DNA of 38,087 nt from an uncultured Methylocystaceae bacterium (GTDB lineage Bacteria; Pseudomonadota; Alphaproteobacteria; Rhizobiales; Beijerinckiaceae), in the NCBI GenBank assembly GCA_903870245.1, contig CAIQCB010000021.1, positions 1 through 38,087 on the forward strand, written 5' to 3'. Under the pieces are notes generated by a model. That model was not told the origin of the DNA and made no database searches. It saw only the letters and a program-made list of their open reading frames with translations. A program made the translations under genes and the position numbers. Each line of letters opens with the position of its first letter. Within the stretch, counting starts at the first letter, position 1. Below are positions 33,658-38,087 of this stretch, piece by piece.

Positions 33658-35015
33658 GCCTGCGCCTCCAGTAGTCGGATCAAGATTTCGCAGGTCGAGT
33701 CGTCGGCGAGGCCGTCGACGCGCGCGGGACGAAAATGTCGCTGAAACGCCGTGATCGTTGCCGCCGTGTCCTCGTCGTAGACCCCGCTCGCCTCGATTTT
33801 GTAGCCGAAGCTGGCCAGACGCCCCTGCAACTGCGCGATGTCCGCGCCCTGGTCCCCCGGCGCCCATCGTGCGCCAGCTTGCGGCGCCGGCGCCGGTATG
33901 AACCGTCCGACGCCGTGTCGCGCCAGCGCCTCCCAGGGGAAGAATTCACCAGGATCGATTTTGCGGCGCGGGGCGATGTCGGAATGCGCCAGCACCCGCT
34001 CGGGCGGGATCGCATGCCGCGCGCAAATACCGCGCGACAAATCGATGACGGCGGCGATCTGCGCCGGCCCGAAGGGTCGCGGATCGTTATGGCCGGGATG
34101 CGCGACCTCGATACCCACAGAGCTTGAGTTGATGTCGGTTTCTCCCGCCCAATAGCTGGCCCCGGCGTGCCACGCGCGCCGCGCCTCGGGGACAAGCTGA
34201 AGGATGACGCCCTCCTCATCGACGAGATAATGCGCCGAGACCTGCGCAATGGGCGAGCACAGCAATTCCAGCGCGCTCTCAGCCGTCGGCATGCCGGTGT
34301 AATGCAGGATGAGCGAGGTGACGGCGCGCGTGCGCAGGCCATGATTGGGCGAGGGAAAAACCTGCGCCATGGCGTGATCGGCCTGGAATGTCCCGCAGAG
34401 CTCCGGCGTGTCGCGCCAGGGCGCCGTCGCCGATGTCCATTCTGCGGCGCGCGCTTCGGGATCGGCATGGCGTAGCACATCAGTGACGACGCAGGCGCTG
34501 TCGGCCCCGGCGGCGAGCGCCAGACAGGCCCGCGCCGGAGTCAGGCCGCCGATGGCGACAAGCGGCGTTTCGCCAATGCGTTTCTTCCATTGCGTCACGC
34601 GCGCCAGCCCCTGCGGCGCGAATGTCATAGCCTTGAGCAAGGTCGGCCAAACCGGGCCAATCGCGACATAATCCGGCTCCAGCGCGAGGGCGCGCTCCAG
34701 TTCTTCCTCGGTGTGGGTCGAGACTCCAATGCGCAACCCATGCCGACGGATGGCGGTTATGTCGGCGACGTCAAGATCTTGCTGTCCGAGATGAACGAAA
34801 TCGCAGCCCAGATCGATAGCGTCGCGCCAGTAATCGTTGACGATAAGCTGAGCGCCAGCGGAGCGACAGAAATCGCGCGCGCGCGCGATTTCGTCGCGCG
34901 TTACGTCGTCAGGGCGGTCCTTGAGGCGCAATTGCACGAGCCGCACGCCCTGCGGCAGCAGGCGCGGCAACCAGTCAGCAGTGTCGACGATGAGGTAGAA
35001 CGGATCGAGATGCAT
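33654..35015 (-). CDS. thiE: Fusion: thiamine-phosphate synthase ThiE + N-acetylmuramoyl-L-alanine amidase
   Basis: This 453-residue frame joins two unrelated enzymes. Residues 1-200 are ThiE, joining HMP-PP and thiazole phosphate: QLIVNDYWRDAIDLG, DFVHLGQQDLD, LRIGVSTHT, YVAIGPVWPTLLKAM and LVAIGGLTP are present. Residues 225-370 are an Amidase_2 domain of AmiD/AmpD type with LILHYTG (H238), GIEV (E303), and AHSDIAPRRKIDPGE (H344, K352, D354). A peptidoglycan-binding domain ends it (386-450; GDQGADIAQLQGRLASFGY). No stop or signal peptide separates the parts, so the amidase should be cytoplasmic unless it starts internally; an in-frame ATG at 34370 (M216) could give a separate 238-residue amidase. 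Start ATG 35015, 56 bp after thiG. Confidence 0.87.
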   Translation of the reverse strand: MHLDPFYLIVDTADWLPRLLPQGVRLVQLRLKDRPDDVTRDEIARARDFCRSAGAQLIVNDYWRDAIDLGCDFVHLGQQDLDVADITAIRRHGLRIGVSTHTEEELERALALEPDYVAIGPVWPTLLKAMTFAPQGLARVTQWKKRIGETPLVAIGGLTPARACLALAAGADSACVVTDVLRHADPEARAAEWTSATAPWRDTPELCGTFQADHAMAQVFPSPNHGLRTRAVTSLILHYTGMPTAESALELLCSPIAQVSAHYLVDEEGVILQLVPEARRAWHAGASYWAGETDINSSSVGIEVAHPGHNDPRPFGPAQIAAVIDLSRGICARHAIPPERVLAHSDIAPRRKIDPGEFFPWEALARHGVGRFIPAPAPQAGARWAPGDQGADIAQLQGRLASFGYKIEASGVYDEDTAATITAFQRHFRPARVDGLADDSTCEILIRLLEAQA

Positions 35016-35071
35016 GATGCAGGCGTTGTCGCCGATTTCCCTTAAGGACAGGTATGCGTCGGCGCAAAAGT

Positions 35072-35857
35072 TCAGGCGTTCTGGTCGAAGGGCCGGTCGA
35101 TCGTCGGCGTTGATGGCTCGGCCATATCGCGCGGGGTCATCGGTTGCGCCCGCCAGCCGGCGCGGCCCGCTTCGACCGCCAGCCGGAAGGCGCGGGCCAT
35201 GCCGACGGGATCGCCGGCGCGCGCCACGGCCGTGTTGAGCAGCACGGCGTCATAGCCCAGCTCCATGACCGCCGTTGCATGGGAGGGCGCGCCCAGCCCG
35301 GCGTCAACGACCAGCGGCGTGTCGGGAAAATGCGCGCGCAGGGCGCGCAGCGCGAAGGCGTTGTTGACGCCGCGTCCCGAGCCGATCGGCGCCGCCCAGG
35401 GCATCAACACCCTGCATCCTGCATCCAGCAGGCGTTCGGCGACCACCAGATCGTCGGTGGTGTAGGGGAAGACGCAAAACCCCTCTGAGACAAGCGCACG
35501 CGCCGCATCAACCAGCCCGAACACATCGGGCTGAAGCGTATCTTCTTCGCCGATCACCTCGAGTTTGATCCAGTCTGTGGCGAACACCTCGCGGGCCATT
35601 TGCGCCGTAGCGACGGCTTCCTTCGCCGTTCGGCAACCGGCGGTGTTGGGTAGCGCCTTCACGCCAAGATCGCGGATCAACGCCCAGAAACTTTCGCCAG
35701 AGCGACCGCCGCCGGCCTCGCGGCGCAATGAGACCGTGACAATCTCGCATCCCGATGCGCGAACGGCCTCGCCGAGAACAGCTGGCGAGGGATAACGCGC
35801 CGTGCCGAGCAACAGTCGCGAACCAAGATTCGCGTCGTAGAGCGTCAGCGGGTCCAT
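35072..35857 (-). CDS. thiG: Thiazole synthase ThiG
   Basis: ThiG forms the thiazole phosphate ring of thiamine from deoxyxylulose phosphate, dehydroglycine and ThiS thiocarboxylate. At 261 residues it is normal length. Motifs include [13 protein letters not shown], the Schiff-base Lys in [46 protein letters not shown] and [18 protein letters not shown], and then [12 protein letters not shown]. The ATG 35857 abuts the thiS stop, so the two are co-translated, as their products work together. Confidence 0.96.
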   Translation of the reverse strand: MDPLTLYDANLGSRLLLGTARYPSPAVLGEAVRASGCEIVTVSLRREAGGGRSGESFWALIRDLGVKALPNTAGCRTAKEAVATAQMAREVFATDWIKLEVIGEEDTLQPDVFGLVDAARALVSEGFCVFPYTTDDLVVAERLLDAGCRVLMPWAAPIGSGRGVNNAFALRALRAHFPDTPLVVDAGLGAPSHATAVMELGYDAVLLNTAVARAGDPVGMARAFRLAVEAGRAGWRAQPMTPRDMAEPSTPTIDRPFDQNA

Positions 35858-36055
35858 TTATCCTCCCTGACGCGGCGTGACGATTTCGACGGCGTCGTCG
35901 TCTTTCAACCGCATCGTCTCGCGGTCCCGGTCCCGTACGAATTCCTGGTTGATCGCCGTGCCGACCTTGCGGTCGCCATAGCCCAGTTCCTCAAGAAGCG
36001 TCGCGAGCGTCGTCGCTTGCACCTCAAGCGAACGCCCGTTCACCAGAATGCGCAT
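35858..36055 (-). CDS. thiS: Sulfur carrier protein ThiS
   Basis: ThiS is a 65-residue ubiquitin-like protein that carries sulfur as a C-terminal thiocarboxylate to ThiG. It begins RILVNGRSLEVQATTLATLL, has VGTAINQEFV, and ends in the essential Gly-Gly (VTPRQGG). Its start lies 32 bp inside the end of thiO, so the genes overlap. The overlap is probably real because the thiS start reads as a typical one. Confidence 0.95.
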   Translation of the reverse strand: MRILVNGRSLEVQATTLATLLEELGYGDRKVGTAINQEFVRDRDRETMRLKDDDAVEIVTPRQGG

Positions 36056-37037
36056 TTGTCAGCTCCGGAAAATCGACGCCGTCGCACACGATCCGCGCGG
36101 CGCGCGCCGCCAGCGCCGGCGCGAGCAGGAAGCCATGCCGATACAGGCCGTTGATAAATAGAGTTCTCCCGCGCAGCGTCAGCCGCGGCAAGTTATCGAC
36201 GAAGGCGGGCCGCACATCCGAGCCGGTTTCGACGATTTCCGCCTCGCCGAAGGCGGGATGCAGGGTAAAGGCGGAATTCACCAGTTCCACGATCGAGCGC
36301 GCCGTCACGCGGGCCCGCTCCTCATTTTCAATCATCGTGGCGCCGATCATGAACAGCCCATCGCCGCGAGGCACAATATACGCCGGCCGACGCGGGTGCA
36401 GCAGGCGCACCGGGCGCGACAGGCGGATGTCGTCGCTGCGCAGCAACAGCATTTCGCCCTTTACTCCGCGCAAGCCCGGCAGAGCGCCGCGCGCCGAAAA
36501 ACCCCGGCAATCGATTGTCCAGTCGGGCGCGGGCGGCAGCGCGTCGGCGTTGACGCCGAATCGTCTAGCGACATTCGGCAGACTGGCGAGGCGCGCATCG
36601 AGCGCCGAAAGCGCCTGGCGCGGATCGAGATGTGCTTCTGCGGGAAAATACAGGGCGCGCGGAAATCGTCCGGCAAGGTCGGGCTCCAGCGCCGCGATAC
36701 CGTCGGCGTCGAGGCGACAGAAATTTTTGGTGCGACGGGCGAAATCGGTCAGTTCGGCGGTTTCGCGCGCTGGCGCCACGACCAGGCTACCGGCGATCGT
36801 GGCGACGGCGAGTTCACGGCTCCAGAAATCCAGCGCCTCGCCGCCGAGACAGGCGACCAGGGGCTCGGCGTTCTCCAGTTCGCACCAGGGCGCGATCATG
36901 CCGCCTGCGTAGCGCGAGCAGCCCGCGCCGACCGCCGCAGCCGTCTCGACAAGTTCGACCTCGACGCCGGCGCGCGCCAGCGCCCATGCGGCGCAAAGGC
37001 CTGCGACCCCGGCGCCGATGACCCGGGCGCGGATCAT
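36024..37037 (-). CDS. thiO: Glycine oxidase ThiO (FAD-dependent)
   Basis: ThiO oxidises glycine to dehydroglycine for thiazole formation. The 337-residue protein has the FAD-binding N-terminus VIGAGVAGLCAAWALARAG with GxGxxG and a Glu at the end of the second strand, plus GAGCSRYAGGMIAPWCELEN, typical of ThiO, and a C-terminal INGLYRHGFLLAPALAARAA. ATG 37037 is the first in the operon behind a TPP riboswitch. No strong ribosome site is visible, which fits regulation at translation. Its end overlaps thiS. Confidence 0.9.
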   Translation of the reverse strand: MIRARVIGAGVAGLCAAWALARAGVEVELVETAAAVGAGCSRYAGGMIAPWCELENAEPLVACLGGEALDFWSRELAVATIAGSLVVAPARETAELTDFARRTKNFCRLDADGIAALEPDLAGRFPRALYFPAEAHLDPRQALSALDARLASLPNVARRFGVNADALPPAPDWTIDCRGFSARGALPGLRGVKGEMLLLRSDDIRLSRPVRLLHPRRPAYIVPRGDGLFMIGATMIENEERARVTARSIVELVNSAFTLHPAFGEAEIVETGSDVRPAFVDNLPRLTLRGRTLFINGLYRHGFLLAPALAARAARIVCDGVDFPELTNAHSGERAFA

Positions 37038-37083
37038 GTTCGCGCCGCCCGCGCGAATCTGAACGACAAATATTGACGCACCA

Positions 37084-37205
37084 TCCCTCCGCCAGTCGTG
37101 AGCTGGATCAGGTTCAAAGGGTCGCTGCGCCGCGCCAGATGCGCCCGGCAGCCTCTCAGCCCCTCGTTGCGCGGGTCCATGCCGCGCCAGCGGGGCTCCC
37201 CCGGC
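37084..37205 (-). promoter_or_regulatory. TPP riboswitch (THI element)
   Basis: On the minus strand the leader of thiO shows the conserved thiamine pyrophosphate riboswitch parts in order: GGGGCTGAGAGG with the CTGAGA loop, CCCTTTGAACCTGATC, and GGCGGAGGGATGG. AGCCCC upstream pairs with GGGGCT, and an extra hairpin (GCGCGG / CCGCGC) occupies the variable P3 arm. It should turn down thiOSGE when thiamine pyrophosphate is plentiful. The 5' boundary is approximate. Confidence 0.93.
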
Positions 37206-37351
37206 TGCCTGCAGGGTCGCGCAAAAGGGCGAGTCTCGTCAAGCGGCGGGCGCCGACCTTGCCGGCGGCGTCGCAGGACACCAGTTTTGACTAGTGGCGC
37301 AATCCCCGGCAAAGGCCGGCGAGATGCGCGTTTGTCTAGGGAGAAAACCTT

Positions 37352-37936
37352 ATGTTCGCCAGCAAAACGGCGGCGCGCGGCCGCGCCCTTCTCGCTGCGG
37401 TCGCCATCGCTGGGGGCCTCAGCCAGTTTCTGACGCCGGCGCAGGCTGCGCCACTCGGAGAATATTTTCCGGTGCCTAACGGCTTCAACCTCAACGGAAT
37501 CGCCAGGGACGCCTTGTTGAGCGTCGAGGCGACATGGCTGCAGGACGGGCTCGATAACCTCGCCAAGGCGAAAAAGGAGACCGAAGCGGCGCTCGAGAAG
37601 GCCAAGGGCGGGGCCCAGGACCAGGCGGCGGCGCTTGAAGACAAGCTCAAGAAAATCGACAAACTGAGCGAGGACGCCAAACAAGAGCTTGCGCTTGCTA
37701 AAAACACCGACTCGGATCGCGCCGTTCAGGGGCCTCGCAAGGACAAATTGCTAGCGAACCTCAATCAATGGATCAACGAACTCAATCATCTTGCGACCGA
37801 GCAGATGAAAATCGCGATTATGAAAGACGGCAACGAAGCGCTGGCGGCGCAAAACCGCAACTATCAGCTCTCTGAACAGGCCGATAATCTCGAAAAGGCA
37901 AAGCGCGATCCCAGCATCGAGAACTGGGGCAAATAG
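37352..37936 (+). CDS. Secreted coiled-coil hypothetical protein
   Basis: I do not recognise this 194-residue protein. It has a signal peptide (ALLAAVAIAGGLSQFLTPA, cleavage after AQA) and a mature part that starts APLGEYFPVPNGFNLNGIAR. The middle is a long heptad-like helix rich in Ala, Lys and Glu (NLAKAKKETEAALEKAKG; LKKIDKLSEDAKQELAL). There are no cysteines and no known motif. AGGGAG is well placed before the ATG. It is divergent from the thiamine operon. Periplasmic and possibly structural; function unknown. Confidence 0.72.
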   Translation: MFASKTAARGRALLAAVAIAGGLSQFLTPAQAAPLGEYFPVPNGFNLNGIARDALLSVEATWLQDGLDNLAKAKKETEAALEKAKGGAQDQAAALEDKLKKIDKLSEDAKQELALAKNTDSDRAVQGPRKDKLLANLNQWINELNHLATEQMKIAIMKDGNEALAAQNRNYQLSEQADNLEKAKRDPSIENWGK

Positions 37937-37939
37937 CAC

Positions 37940-38087
37940 TCAGGGAAACTCCGTTCGCGGCGCGACAGGTTTTAGCAGATCGGCCCCGATCCGCTCCAAC
38001 CTGAGCGCCGCGTTCTGAAGATCGGCTGTCGCACGCGTCTGAAAGGCCTCCGAGGCGGCGCGGATCGCTGCAAGATCGGCTTTTAGC
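37940..38087 (-). CDS. C-terminal end of an unidentified protein (cut by window edge)
   Basis: An open frame enters from the right edge and ends at a TGA at 37940-37942, giving 48 residues. The visible part is helical and charged (LKADLAAIRAASEAFQTR, then ATADLQNAALRLERIGADLL) and ends KPVAPRTEFP. There is too little to assign a family. It converges on the secreted coiled-coil gene with only 3 bp between the two. Confidence 0.5.
   Translation of the reverse strand, partial: LKADLAAIRAASEAFQTRATADLQNAALRLERIGADLLKPVAPRTEFP

Noticed and set aside
33658-33867. Upstream extension of the SDR by 70 residues
   Set aside because: It lies inside the amidase domain coding sequence and is Arg/Gly-rich; the ATG at 33657 gives a normal SDR N-terminus and an ATGA overlap.
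37034-37684. A 216-codon minus-strand frame
   Set aside because: It runs through the TPP riboswitch and antisense to the secreted coiled-coil gene.

Overview
The window comes from a GC-rich alphaproteobacterium of the order Hyphomicrobiales that oxidises one-carbon compounds. The strongest evidence is the run mch - ATP-grasp gene - CitG-like gene - fae at the left edge, the tetrahydromethanopterin-linked formaldehyde oxidation cluster of methylotrophs and methanotrophs. A type II methanotroph (Methylocystis/Methylosinus type) or a related methylotroph is plausible, and the copper-handling genes fit this, but no methane or methanol oxidation gene lies in the window, so the genus is inference.

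Layout. 1-3050 (minus): C1 cluster, with fae cut by the left edge. 3141-9450: housekeeping genes (YgfZ-like folate-binding protein, class I dihydroorotase, a conserved hypothetical, a large DUF4175/TIGR02302 membrane protein, a twin-membrane HIG1-like protein and a PduO-type cobalamin adenosyltransferase). 9458-10786 (minus): a leucine-rich-repeat protein kinase. 10873-10949 (minus): tRNA-Asp(GTC). 11053-14906: sdhE and mfd, overlapping by 4 bp. 15099-17668: a convergent copper-type pair, a Met/His-rich periplasmic Spy-like protein and a Tat-exported multicopper oxidase, separated by a repeat element and a bidirectional terminator. 18021-19040: a TonB-type protein. 19041-21740 (minus): the coupled lgt-midA-pgeF operon. 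21840-27149 (minus): a beta-oxidation operon (acyl-CoA dehydrogenase, thiolase, hydratase/dehydrogenase). 27432-30278: a PodJ-like coiled-coil/SEL1 protein.

30266-31519 (minus) holds a compact phage-type lysis cassette (endolysin, holin, two spanin-like small genes) with no other phage gene beside it. It is followed by a repeat element, a small secreted protein, and a divergent 55-residue secreted peptide ending in 18 consecutive histidines. 32758-37205 (minus) is a thiamine operon under a TPP riboswitch: thiO-thiS-thiG-thiE and a short-chain dehydrogenase. Its thiE is fused in frame to a peptidoglycan amidase (AmiD/AmpD type) with a peptidoglycan-binding tail. The right edge has a secreted coiled-coil protein and the C-terminus of a truncated gene.

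Most unusual points: the ThiE-amidase fusion, the isolated lysis cassette, the poly-His secreted peptide, and two divergent copies of a double-hairpin intergenic repeat. No CRISPR array, insertion sequence, rRNA or integrase was seen.
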